Assembly: GCF_018918025.1 (NCBI RefSeq)
Contig: NZ_JAHLPT010000013.1
Coordinates: forward strand, 1-64,000
Origin: Oscillibacter sp. MSJ-31
GTDB lineage: Bacteria > Bacillota > Clostridia > Oscillospirales > Oscillospiraceae
Direction of reading: 5' to 3'
Length of the DNA: 64,000 nt
A program made the position numbers and the translations under genes. A model generated the notes under the pieces. The model searched no databases and was not told the origin of the DNA. It was given only the letters and a program-made list of their open reading frames with translations. Shown here one piece after another: positions 23,538-31,540 of the stretch (the first letter of the stretch is position 1; each line of letters begins with the position of its first letter).

Positions 23538-24887
23538 ATGAAGCAGCGAATCGACTTTACACAAGGAAATATGCTTCGCTCGATCGTGCTGTTTTCGATC
23601 CCGCTCATCACGGGCGAGCTATTGCAGAATCTCTACAACAGCGTGGACGCGCTGGTGGTCGGGAATTTTGTCGATCAATATGCGCTGGCAGCGGTGACGG
23701 TGTGCGGCGTGATCGCCAACATGGTGGTCAACTTCTTCAACGGAATGTCTGTGGGGGCCAATATCGTTGTTGCAAAAGCGAGCGGGAGCGGAGACCGCGC
23801 GAGGATGCAGCTTGCAGTCCGCGCGGCGTTTTCGTTCGGCGTCGTGCTGGGCGTCGTGCTTTCCGTGCTCGGTATCCTGACCGTTCCGCAGTTACTCCGC
23901 TTTGCGGGCACGCAGGAGGATTATTTTGATGCGGCGCAGGTGTATCTGCGCATTTACCTCGCGGGACTGATGTTCACCGTGATCTACAACAATGCGGCAG
24001 GCATTCTGCGTGCGCTCGGCAGGGCGGACATTCCGTTTCGCATTTTGCTGGTCTCCTGTGGGATGAATATTGCGCTCGATCTGCTGCTGACCGGTGTGCT
24101 GCGTATGGGAATCGCCGGCGTCGGCCTTGCCACCGTGATCTCACAGGGCACCTCCGCCGTGCTGATCTATCGGGCGATCAACTGCTGTATTCAAGGGAAC
24201 TGCTTCGACCTTGCGGAGATGCTCCATCGCGGAAAAGGCGTTGTCGCGGAGGTGCTGGGCGTCGGCGCGGCGGCGGGCATCCAAAGCGCTCTGATCGGCT
24301 TTTCCAACATTTTTGTGACACGATATATGAACTGGTTCAGCGCGGAAACGGTCGCCGGGATCGGCGTTGCGCAGCGGCTGGACCGCTTTGTGATCCTGCC
24401 GGCAAAATCGTTCGGCATCACGATGACGACCTGCGTGGGGCAGAATCTCGGTGCAGGCCATTATGAACGGATCCGAAAGGGCGAGCGGAACTGCATTGCG
24501 GTGGCGCTGGGGGGCACGCTTGCGCTCAGCGGGATCGTTTACTTCTTTGCGCCGCAGTGCGTGGCTCTGTTCAACGCGGAGCCGGAGGTGGTTGCCGTCG
24601 GCGTGGCGATGATGCATGTGCTCGCGCCGATGTTCTGGATCATGGCGCTCAGAGAGGTTTTACTCGGCGTACTGCGCGGCTGCGGACACAGCGTGGGGCC
24701 GACGATCCTGAGCCTCACCGGCATGGTTGGCGTGCGGCAAGTGTTTCTTGCATTTACGATGCGCAAAAGTGCGGCGGTGGAGTACATATACTATTGCTAC
24801 CCCGTGGCGTGGGCGGCGACCCTGCTGCTGCTTTCTGCCTACTACATTATCGTGCGGAAAAGGCTGCTACCGGACGGAGAAAGATAG
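23538..24887 (+). CDS. MATE family multidrug/toxin efflux transporter
   Basis: The 449-residue protein begins after AAGGGTGAG and has 12 membrane segments. The MATE hallmark is the repeated half with SIPLITGELLQNLYNSVDALVVGNFVDQYALAAV and the mid-protein GIAAGIQSALIGFSNIFV. It presumably uses a Na+ or H+ gradient to export cationic compounds. No regulator of the MarR or TetR type is adjacent; its own promoter lies upstream. The first 12 codons (MKQRIDFTQGNM) were duplicated and now head the pepV-like chimera at 26847. Confidence 0.93.
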   Translation: MKQRIDFTQGNMLRSIVLFSIPLITGELLQNLYNSVDALVVGNFVDQYALAAVTVCGVIANMVVNFFNGMSVGANIVVAKASGSGDRARMQLAVRAAFSFGVVLGVVLSVLGILTVPQLLRFAGTQEDYFDAAQVYLRIYLAGLMFTVIYNNAAGILRALGRADIPFRILLVSCGMNIALDLLLTGVLRMGIAGVGLATVISQGTSAVLIYRAINCCIQGNCFDLAEMLHRGKGVVAEVLGVGAAAGIQSALIGFSNIFVTRYMNWFSAETVAGIGVAQRLDRFVILPAKSFGITMTTCVGQNLGAGHYERIRKGERNCIAVALGGTLALSGIVYFFAPQCVALFNAEPEVVAVGVAMMHVLAPMFWIMALREVLLGVLRGCGHSVGPTILSLTGMVGVRQVFLAFTMRKSAAVEYIYYCYPVAWAATLLLLSAYYIIVRKRLLPDGER

Positions 24888-24907
24888 CTGACATCTCCGC
24901 GGACTCC

Positions 24908-26260
24908 TTATTGCATCTGCCGCCTGCGTTCTACGGAGGATGGAATCCCCATGGAAATGCGGTATTTTGCGACCGCACGGCGGCTGACCTTTATGCCGGA
25001 GGCGGCAAGCGCGCGGCAGATGGCTTCGTCGGACAACGGCGCATCGGGGTCTTCCGCTTGAATGAGTACACGAAGGTGCTGCTTGACGCTGTGTGAGGAC
25101 AATTCCCCGTCTGCGCGGAGTGCCGCAGTAAAAAGGCTGCGGACAGGGATGGTTTTGCCTTGAAACTCGATATATTTGTTCTGCGCGGCACGGCTGACTG
25201 TAGAGACATTAACATGCATTTTCTCGGCGATCTGCTGCATGGTAATCGGGCGAAGCATACCACCGCGGCAGAAGTAATCCTCCTCGGCCTCCGCAAGCTC
25301 GCGGATAAGCCGGAGGAAGGTATCGCAGCGCGTGTGAATTCCGTTGACAAGCGTTTGCGCTTCGGAGAGCTTCTCCTTGAGGTACTGTGCGACCTCAGGC
25401 TCTGCCGCCCCCTGAAGCATTCGCGTATATTCTTCATTGATGGTGATACGGGGGAGAATGCGCTCATTCAGCTCGATCGTCAGGGTGCCATGTTCCGTGC
25501 GGAAAATGGCATCCGGCACAGCATAAGAGGCCTGCCGCCCGGATGAAAAGCCGCGTGCAGGGATCGGGTTAAGTGCAAGGATCGCCCTGCTTGCCTGCTT
25601 TATTTCGCTCACGCTGACGCCGAACCGCGCGGCCAGCGCAGGATAATTACGTGAACCAAGCAGATCCAGTCCGTTCTGTGCGATGGAAAGAGTAAGGTGG
25701 TTGAAGTCTGCACCCTGCACAAGCTGGAGGGCCAGACATTCCGAAAGGCTGCGTGCACCGACGCCGGGTGGGTCAAGCATCTGCACGGCATAAAGTGCTT
25801 GCTCAAGTGAAAAGACAGACTGCCCGGTCTCCGCCGACAGCTCCTCGAGCGGGCAGTCAAGATAACCTCGCTCATCCAAGCAATCAATCAGATAGAGGCA
25901 GAGCGGACGCATTTCGCTGTCCACCAGTTTTGATTGACCGATTTGATCGTGCAGGTAATCGCGGAAGGTCTTTTCCTTTGCAAATAAACTTCCGAGCTCC
26001 GGTTTGCGCTCTCCGCCCTGCGCTGCGGAGGAATAATCCGCCGAATGATACGGCTTGTCCCACACCGCAGCCGCTTCGGTCGGAAGCTCGACCTCAAAAT
26101 AGGAGGGAGGCTGTATCTCCAACAGGGGATTGGACAGGCCAAGCTCTTGTATGTATTCGTTCAGCTCAAGCGCGGGCATTTGCAGGCAGTCCAAGGATTG
26201 CCGCATGGCCTGTGTCAACGCAAGACGCTGGGTCTGTATGACGCTTTGCTCTAACTTCAT
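24908..26260 (-). CDS. rpoN: RNA polymerase sigma-54 factor
   Basis: The ATG at 26260 follows GGGGGA, and the protein (450 residues) then begins KLEQSVIQTQRLALTQAMRQ, the glutamine-rich region I, with a clear E-L-x-x-x-L-Q-E element. The core-binding region and the helix-turn-helix (TMQQIAEKMHVNVSTVSRA) follow, and near the C-terminus is the RpoN box ISRRAVAKYR variant (VSRRAVAKYR), which contacts the -24 element. It recognises promoters like the one at 17382-17396. The upstream in-frame start at 26290 lacks a ribosome site. It is convergent with the MATE gene. Confidence 0.94.
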   Translation of the reverse strand: MKLEQSVIQTQRLALTQAMRQSLDCLQMPALELNEYIQELGLSNPLLEIQPPSYFEVELPTEAAAVWDKPYHSADYSSAAQGGERKPELGSLFAKEKTFRDYLHDQIGQSKLVDSEMRPLCLYLIDCLDERGYLDCPLEELSAETGQSVFSLEQALYAVQMLDPPGVGARSLSECLALQLVQGADFNHLTLSIAQNGLDLLGSRNYPALAARFGVSVSEIKQASRAILALNPIPARGFSSGRQASYAVPDAIFRTEHGTLTIELNERILPRITINEEYTRMLQGAAEPEVAQYLKEKLSEAQTLVNGIHTRCDTFLRLIRELAEAEEDYFCRGGMLRPITMQQIAEKMHVNVSTVSRAAQNKYIEFQGKTIPVRSLFTAALRADGELSSHSVKQHLRVLIQAEDPDAPLSDEAICRALAASGIKVSRRAVAKYRISMGIPSSVERRRQMQ

Positions 26261-26317
26261 AGCCGGTCCCCCTTCGACACGGAATGGCATGGGAGAATGG
26301 AATCTCGACAGCAGCCG

Positions 26318-26349
26318 CAGGTTCCCTTTACATCAGGTTCCCTTTACAT
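26318..26349. repeat. Perfect tandem 16-base duplication upstream of rpoN
   Basis: CAGGTTCCCTTTACAT occurs twice head to tail (26318-26333 and 26334-26349), between the rpoN ATG and an AT-rich TATAAT-containing stretch that is its likely promoter on the minus strand. It may lengthen the leader or duplicate a control site. Confidence 0.9.
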
Positions 26350-26480
26350 TATATTATATATAGAAAAAAATGCAATGAACACTCATTCTGCCTCATCGCC
26401 AAAGTTTGGCAGAAGCATTTTGCTTTCCTTTTATGATCGGTCTCACCCATGGTCAACGCAAACTAAGCTACCACACTTCT

Positions 26481-26579
26481 GCAAGCAAAAAGTCTGCAAG
26501 ATGAACGATCTTGATGCCATTCTCAATACCGGTAGCGAAGCATATCGTTATCGTTAGACAAGTACGCATTCTCTCCACA
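26481..26579 (-). pseudogene. Composite scar: DUF4143 tail joined to DUF5674-partner tail
   Basis: Bases 26481-26534 resemble 3575-3628, the end of the DUF4143 ATPase gene (about five differences). Bases 26532-26579 are identical to 5974-6021 of the DUF5674-partner gene tail. The two segments share a three-base GTA at the joint and both run in the minus direction. Neither gene is whole. The following 26580-26625 has no recognisable content and then the rraA/MATE duplicate begins. Confidence 0.75.
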
Positions 26580-26625
26580 ATTGGTCTCAGAGCCAAAGCC
26601 GGACGATACTGAAACATGAACATGT

Positions 26626-26881
26626 CAGCACGCAAAAGCGCATGGACGGCAAGGGGATCGCGCTTCTCGACGAGCCGTACGCGGAGGCTTACAAGAGCTG
26701 AGCGGCTGCCGCGACGCCGATACCAGCAGAATAAAAAACATCAGCGGAAGCCGGAAATTGAAGGCTTCCGCTGATTATGTATTTGTCTGGTACGAAAATA
26801 ATGTGCTATATTGGACCTATATAAATGGATTACTGAAGGGTGAGAGATGAGACAGCGAATCGACTTTACACAAGGAAATAT
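26626..26881 (+). repeat. Diverged copy of 23317-23572
   Basis: This copy of the end of rraA, its hairpin, the MATE promoter and ribosome site, and the first MATE codons has about a dozen differences from the source. It now precedes and supplies the start codon of the M20 peptidase remnant at 26847. Confidence 0.9.
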
Positions 26882-27716
26882 TATCAATGGGGAAAAAGGG
26901 TCGCTCACTCTGTTGTTCAAAAGGCCCTTTGCATCAGCGGGGGAGTGCCGCATAATTTCCCTTATCGGAGGGAAGGGGTCAAATGTTGTGCCAGACACGG
27001 CCGATACTTTCGTCGCGTTTTCATGCGACGCGGAGAATATGCCGGATTATGCCGAAGATAAGCTCACATTCTCTTCTGACGATGGCTGTTTGCACATTCA
27101 TGCAGACGGCGTAAGTGCACACGCCGCGCGCCCGCAGGGTGGGGAAAATGCGATCGGTCGCCTGCTTTTGCTGCTTAGTACTTTGCCTCTCGCGGGGGAA
27201 CAGAAGGACGCGATTGCTTTCCTCGCCGAAAAATTTGGCTTAGAGGTGTATGGCGAGGCGCTTGGCCTTTGTCATCATGATGATATTCCCGGCGAGCTAA
27301 CAGTCAACCTTGGCATGATTTCGCTGGACAACGGCGTGCTGAGTATACATCTGAATATCCGCACACCAGTTACGGCAAATGTTGAAACGATTCATGCCCA
27401 GCTATGCAGCCTGATGACAGAAAACGGGTTTGAGGAGGCGGAGGCAAAGATAAAGGCTCCACTCTATGTCCCGTCCGACAGCGTGCTTGTGCAAAAGCTC
27501 TCTGCGGCATTTGAAGGAATGACCGGCGAAAAAGCGTATACCCGCACGATCAGCGGAGGGACCTATGCAAAAGAAATGCCAAATGTAGTGGCGTTTGGGC
27601 CGAATTGGCCCGGAGAACCGCCGCTGATCCACCGTGCAAATGAGTATATGGAGCTTGAAAAGCTCAAAAAGCATGTGCGAATCACCGCCGCTGCCATGTA
27701 TGAGCTTGCAAGATGA
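26847..27716 (+). pseudogene. Chimeric pepV-like M20 dipeptidase missing its N-terminal half
   Basis: The open frame has 289 codons. The first 12 (MRQRIDFTQGNI) come from the duplicated MATE start; from about residue 13 the sequence is the C-terminal part of a PepV-type M20 dipeptidase (INGEKGSLTL, GGKGSNVVPDTAD, then the dimerisation/lid domain GVSAHAARPQGGENAIG, and TISGGTYAKEMPN with AFGP...HRANEYME). The N-terminal catalytic region with the first zinc ligands (HxD and the bridging Asp/Glu) is absent. The frame is intact and has a promoter and ribosome site, so a protein could still be made, but it should lack a complete dizinc site. Confidence 0.8.
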
Positions 27717-27775
27717 CTGGTCGATGCAGTAGTACGATAAACGTATAGGAGTATAGTGAAGCATAAAACTTTCTT

Positions 27776-27808
27776 GGCCAGCAGCTCAAAAGCTGCTGGC
27801 CGTTTTTT
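27776..27808 (+). terminator. Terminator after the pepV-like remnant
   Basis: GGCCAGCAGCT pairs with AGCTGCTGGCC around a 4-base loop and is followed by GTTTTTT. Confidence 0.93.
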
Positions 27809-27934
27809 GGTCAAATCCGAAACATGGAAGGGCCGGATAATCCACATGGTGAAACGCACTCCCATTATATTGCACAATAGCATTTTGGAATATTATCTTT
27901 TTTGTCGAATTTAGCATAGACCGGGAAAATACTC

Positions 27935-27964
27935 TTGACTTTTTCCAAAATATCTTATTATAAT
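27935..27964 (+). promoter_or_regulatory. Promoter of the IclR gene
   Basis: TTGACT (27935-27940), an 18-base spacer and TATAAT (27959-27964) form a strong sigma-A promoter. The first IclR-type palindrome starts inside the -10, which implies autorepression. Confidence 0.8.
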
Positions 27965-27999
27965 TCCATTATACAGAATAAAATTCCGTTCTATGGAAT
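27963..27999 (+). promoter_or_regulatory. Two phased IclR-type operators
   Basis: Two 17-base palindromes of the form ATTCC-N7-(A/G)GAAT lie at 27963-27979 and 27983-27999, starting exactly 20 bases apart (two helical turns). A third with the same core lies at 28851-28867. They fit tetrameric IclR binding. Confidence 0.75.
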
Positions 28000-28014
28000 G
28001 TAAGGGAGACAGTC

Positions 28015-28791
28015 GTGCAAACAGACGCAAAACGAAAGGACTCCGTTCGGGTGGTCGAGCGGACAATTGACATTCTTCAGACCTTTACCGCCGAAAAGCA
28101 GGAGCTTTCTCTCTCCGAGGTTGCACTGGCGGCTGATCTGCCAAAAACAACGGCTTACCGTATTCTCTCCACACTTGAACAGCGGAATTTGGTCGTGCTC
28201 GACACACAGCAGGCAAAATACCGGTTAGGGTATGAATTTATCCGTATGGGAAGCGTAGCGCAGGCAGGCAACTCACTGCCGCGTGTGGCGCGCGCGGACA
28301 TGGAGTGGGTCACGAAGCAGACCGGCCAAACCTGCAACCTGTACATCCGCGACGGCATGGAACGGCGGTGCATCGCGCAGGTGGAAGGGACGGAATATGT
28401 CCGCCGCTTTTCGTTCCTTGGCGCGAAGTATCCGCTCTACTGCGGCGCGGGCAAGCTGCTGCTGGCCTATGCCGAACCCGCATTCCGGGAGATGTATTTC
28501 CACACGGTAAAGCTGGAGCGGTACACAGAAAACACGGTCATGGACAGGGACACGCTTGAGCGCGAGTTGGACGAGATCCGTTCCGCTGGATACTCCGCCA
28601 CGCGGGGCGAGCGCGACGCGCTCACAGCAATGGTGTCCGTTCCACTCGTCGACTATACAGGCCGGGTGGTCGCGACGATCACTGTTTCCGGCCCCGTCTA
28701 TCTCTTCACGGAGAAAAACGTCCAGCAGTACCGCGCGTGCCTGACAAAGGCTGCCGGAAATATCTCGTCCAAGCTGGGCTATCGTTCCTGA
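28015..28791 (+). CDS. IclR family transcriptional regulator
   Basis: The GTG at 28015 follows AAGGGAG, giving 258 residues. The N-terminal winged helix (VVERTIDILQTFTAEKQELSLSEVALAADLPKTTAYRILSTL) is typical of IclR, with recognition helix KTTAYRIL. The C-terminal effector domain (about 85-255) includes GAKYPLYCGAGKLLLAY and ATRGERDALTAMVSVPLVDYTGRVVATITVSG, where ligand-binding residues normally sit. It precedes, on the same strand, the hydratase/lyase/TRAP operon, and shared palindromes before itself and before that operon indicate it controls both. Confidence 0.92.
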   Translation: MQTDAKRKDSVRVVERTIDILQTFTAEKQELSLSEVALAADLPKTTAYRILSTLEQRNLVVLDTQQAKYRLGYEFIRMGSVAQAGNSLPRVARADMEWVTKQTGQTCNLYIRDGMERRCIAQVEGTEYVRRFSFLGAKYPLYCGAGKLLLAYAEPAFREMYFHTVKLERYTENTVMDRDTLERELDEIRSAGYSATRGERDALTAMVSVPLVDYTGRVVATITVSGPVYLFTEKNVQQYRACLTKAAGNISSKLGYRS

Positions 28792-28850
28792 TAAATCAGA
28801 AATGCTTCCGCAGAACGGAAGCTTTCTTGATGTCAAATTTTTGAAACGCC

Positions 28851-28867
28851 GTTCCATTATACGGAAC
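28851..28867 (+). promoter_or_regulatory. IclR-type operator before the hydratase operon
   Basis: GTTCC-ATTATAC-GGAAC (28851-28867) has the same N7 core as the site at 27963 and directly precedes the GGAGGG ribosome site of the first hydratase gene. Repressor bound here would block transcription or initiation of that operon. Confidence 0.75.
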
Positions 28868-28877
28868 AGGAGGGAAT

Positions 28878-30101
28878 ATGGGATACACATTTGCTGAAAA
28901 GCTGATCGCGCGCAAGGCGCATCAGGAGGTCCATGCGGGGGACTGCGTGATCGTCGATGTGGACGTAATGATGGCGAGCGACACTACTGGGCCGATTGCC
29001 ATCCGCGCCTTTGAGAACATGGGCGGCAAGCGCCTTGCCAAAAAGGGCAGCACGGTTTTTGTCCTTGACCACGCGACGCCATGCCCGAATGAGCGTATCG
29101 CGGGGCTGCACGACCTCATCCGCACTTTCTGCCGTGAGCAGGGGAGCGTGTTCTTCGACCAGAACTGCGGCGTGTGCCATCAGGTCATGCTGGAAAACCG
29201 CATTGTGCGCGAGGGCGACCTCGTACTCGGCGGCGACTCCCACACCTGCTCCTACGGCGCGGTCGGTGCCTTCTCCACGGGCGTCGGCTCGACCGACCTC
29301 GGCGCGGCCATGCTGACCGGAAAGACATGGCTGCGCGTCCCTGAGACGACGCGCATCGAGCTCACCGGTGCGCTGAGACACGGCGTGTACGCCAAGGATG
29401 CCATTTTGAAGATCATCGGCGACCTGACCAGCGATGGCGTAACCTACCAGTCCGTGGAATTTGCCGGCGACGGCTTCGCCCGCTTCACGCAGGAAGAGGC
29501 GACGACGGTGTGCAACATGACGATTGAGATGGGCGGAAAGAACGGCGTATTTGTCTCCGCCTTAACCGACCCGAGCCTGATCCCGGACGCAGACGCGCGC
29601 TATAACCGTGTGCTGTGTTACCGCGCGGAAGAGATCGTTCCGATGATTTCCTGTCCGCACACGGTCGACAACGTCAAAACCGTGGTGGAGGCAGCCGGCA
29701 CGAAGATCGAGGTGGCCTACATCGGCAGCTGCACCAACGGACGGCTGAGCGATCTGGCCGTGGCTGCTGAAATTTTAAAAGGGAGGCATGCCGCGCCGGG
29801 CGTGCGTCTGATGGTTTGCCCGGCCTCGAATCTGATCCTTAAGCAGGCCGCCGCGCTGGGCTATCTGGACACATTTATCGACGCAGGCGCAACGATCGTC
29901 ACGCCGGGGTGCAGTCTCTGTGTCGGCACGCTCGGCGGCGTTCCAGCCGATGGGGAGAACGTTCTCTCCACGACCAACCGCAACTTCAAGGGCCGCATGG
30001 GCAACAACAAGGCAAATATCTATTTGGCGTCGCCGGCGACCGCCGCGGTCTCCGCGCTCGCAGGCGTCATCACTGATCCGAGGGAGGTCATGGCACGATG
30101 A
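28878..30101 (+). CDS. Aconitase-superfamily hydratase large subunit, copy 1
   Basis: The 407-residue protein belongs to the LeuC/homoaconitase branch: AEKLIARKAHQEVHAGD opening, LDHATPCPN, GDSHTCSYGAVGAF, and the [4Fe-4S] ligands C285 (GSCTNGR), C345 and C348 (GCSLC). The family dehydrates and rehydrates hydroxy-di/tricarboxylates. Clustering with KxCGH lyases recalls dimethylmaleate hydratase (DmdA) and lyase of nicotinate fermentation, but leuCD-like isopropylmalate chemistry is not excluded. The small subunit follows with a four-base overlap. The start follows GGAGGG and lies 11 bases after the IclR operator. A sister copy lies at 31541-32812. Confidence 0.9.
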   Translation: MGYTFAEKLIARKAHQEVHAGDCVIVDVDVMMASDTTGPIAIRAFENMGGKRLAKKGSTVFVLDHATPCPNERIAGLHDLIRTFCREQGSVFFDQNCGVCHQVMLENRIVREGDLVLGGDSHTCSYGAVGAFSTGVGSTDLGAAMLTGKTWLRVPETTRIELTGALRHGVYAKDAILKIIGDLTSDGVTYQSVEFAGDGFARFTQEEATTVCNMTIEMGGKNGVFVSALTDPSLIPDADARYNRVLCYRAEEIVPMISCPHTVDNVKTVVEAAGTKIEVAYIGSCTNGRLSDLAVAAEILKGRHAAPGVRLMVCPASNLILKQAAALGYLDTFIDAGATIVTPGCSLCVGTLGGVPADGENVLSTTNRNFKGRMGNNKANIYLASPATAAVSALAGVITDPREVMAR

Positions 30102-30580
30102 GCAAGGCACTCGTTTACGGCGACAGCATCAACACCGATCTGGTCATCGCGGGCAAGTACACCAAAACGCTGAACTTTCAGGACCTTGCCGACCACTGCA
30201 TGGAGGACCTTGACCCGCGCTTCCGCGAGAAGGTCCGGCCCGGCGACGTGCTGGTCGCGGGCTGCAACTTCGGCTGTGGCTCCTCGCGCGAGCAGGCGCC
30301 GCTGGCTCTGAAGTATTCCGGTATCAGCGCAATCCTCGCCAAGTCCTTTGCCCGCATTTTTTACCGCAACGCCATCAACGTCGGCATCCCGGCGCTAATC
30401 TGCGATACTTCCTCCATCCGCGAGAGCGACGAGATCCGCATCGACATGGACCGCGGCATCGTCACCGTCAACGGGGAGCGGGAGATCAAATGTCAGGCGC
30501 TCTCGCCCATCATGCAGAGCATCCTGCACAGCGGCGGTCTGGTGGAGTTTTTAAAGGAAAAGGGCGACTTTACGCTCTGA
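30098..30580 (+). CDS. Aconitase-superfamily hydratase small subunit, copy 1
   Basis: The 160-residue swivel-domain subunit begins SKALVYGDSINTDLVIAGKYTKT, with the conserved D-x-I-N-T-D, then GCNFGCGSSREQAPLAL (the substrate-binding GSSRE loop) and AKSFARIFYRNAINVG. It closes over the iron-sulfur cluster of the preceding large subunit. The four-base overlap (ATGA) argues for translational coupling and 1:1 assembly. Confidence 0.92.
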   Translation: MSKALVYGDSINTDLVIAGKYTKTLNFQDLADHCMEDLDPRFREKVRPGDVLVAGCNFGCGSSREQAPLALKYSGISAILAKSFARIFYRNAINVGIPALICDTSSIRESDEIRIDMDRGIVTVNGEREIKCQALSPIMQSILHSGGLVEFLKEKGDFTL

Positions 30581-30634
30581 TCTGAAATTGGCATCCGCAT
30601 ATTTTTATCAATCATCGCACAGGAGGGAAACGAA

Positions 30635-31537
30635 GTGAACCGTACCACATTATTAAAGCAGTACATTCAGGCAAAAGATGTTCTGGTCATGCCCGGCGTC
30701 TACGACTGCGTCAGCGCGAAGATCGCCGAGCAGTGCGGCGTGAAGGCCGTTCAGGTGACCGGCTACGGCCTCGCGGGCAGCTATCTGGGAAAGCCGGACG
30801 TCGGCATCCTGACCAAGACGCAGATGGTCGAGCTTACGCGCAACATCTGCAACGCCGTCAGCATCCCCGTCATGGCCGACGGCGACACGGGCTTCGGCAA
30901 CGCGATCAATCTCTACTACGCCGTACAGGAATTTGAAGCGGCGGGCGCGGCGGGCATCAATCTTGAGGATCAGTTTTTCCCGAAGCGCTGCGGTCACATG
31001 GGTGGCAAACAGATCATCCCATTCGAGGAGGCCGTGAAAAAGATCGAGGCGGCGGCCACCGCGCGCAAGGACAAGGACTTTGTCATCAACGCCCGCACGG
31101 ACGCCATTGCCGTCGCCGGCGTGGATGAGGCGATCCGCCGCGGCAATGCCTTTGCCAAGGCCGGCGCCGACCTGATCTTTGTCGAGGCGCCCACTGATCC
31201 GGACGATGTCAAGCGCGTCATCCAGTCCATCGACGCGCCGGTAAGCATCAATATGATCTACGCCAAGGGCTCCAAGACGCCCAGCATCCCTATCAAGACG
31301 CTTGAAGAGTGGGGCGCGGCCCGCGTGAGCGTGCCGGTTATGCCGCTCTTTGCCGCATCCTTCGCTCTGCGCAAAGCTTACACCGCCGTGGTCAACGACG
31401 ACGTTGCCTCCATGGACGATGAGATCTTCAAGTTCGCGGAGTTCACTGACCTCGTCGGCCTGCCGGAGATCAAGGAGCTGGAGAAGCGGTTCCTCGCGTC
31501 AGAGGAAATGAACGCACGCTACAGCGAAAAGGCATAA
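30635..31537 (+). CDS. Isocitrate lyase/PEP mutase family lyase, copy 1
   Basis: The start is a GTG after GGAGGG. The 300-residue TIM-barrel enzyme has MADGDTGFGNAINL (Mg-binding Asp), INLEDQFFPKRCGHMGGK with the active-site Cys119 in the KxCGH loop, and VINARTDAIAV. This loop cysteine separates lyases such as 2-methylisocitrate and 2,3-dimethylmalate lyase from the mutases, which lack it. It should cleave a 2-hydroxy-3-substituted succinate to pyruvate or glyoxylate plus an acid. It lies directly between the two hydratase pairs. Confidence 0.88.
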   Translation: MNRTTLLKQYIQAKDVLVMPGVYDCVSAKIAEQCGVKAVQVTGYGLAGSYLGKPDVGILTKTQMVELTRNICNAVSIPVMADGDTGFGNAINLYYAVQEFEAAGAAGINLEDQFFPKRCGHMGGKQIIPFEEAVKKIEAAATARKDKDFVINARTDAIAVAGVDEAIRRGNAFAKAGADLIFVEAPTDPDDVKRVIQSIDAPVSINMIYAKGSKTPSIPIKTLEEWGAARVSVPVMPLFAASFALRKAYTAVVNDDVASMDDEIFKFAEFTDLVGLPEIKELEKRFLASEEMNARYSEKA

Positions 31538-31540
31538 GAC

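Larger units (their letters stand above)
23317..23572 (+). repeat. Source copy of a 256-base duplication
   Basis: This segment, covering the end of the RraA gene, the intergenic hairpin, the promoter and the first 12 codons of the MATE gene, recurs at 26626-26881, about 95 percent identical at a constant offset of 3309. Confidence 0.9.

Noticed and set aside
26481-26579. Integron-type attC site explaining the tail mosaic
   Set aside because: The shared 24-base core does not show the paired R and L boxes and large imperfect palindrome of attC, and no integron integrase is present in the window.
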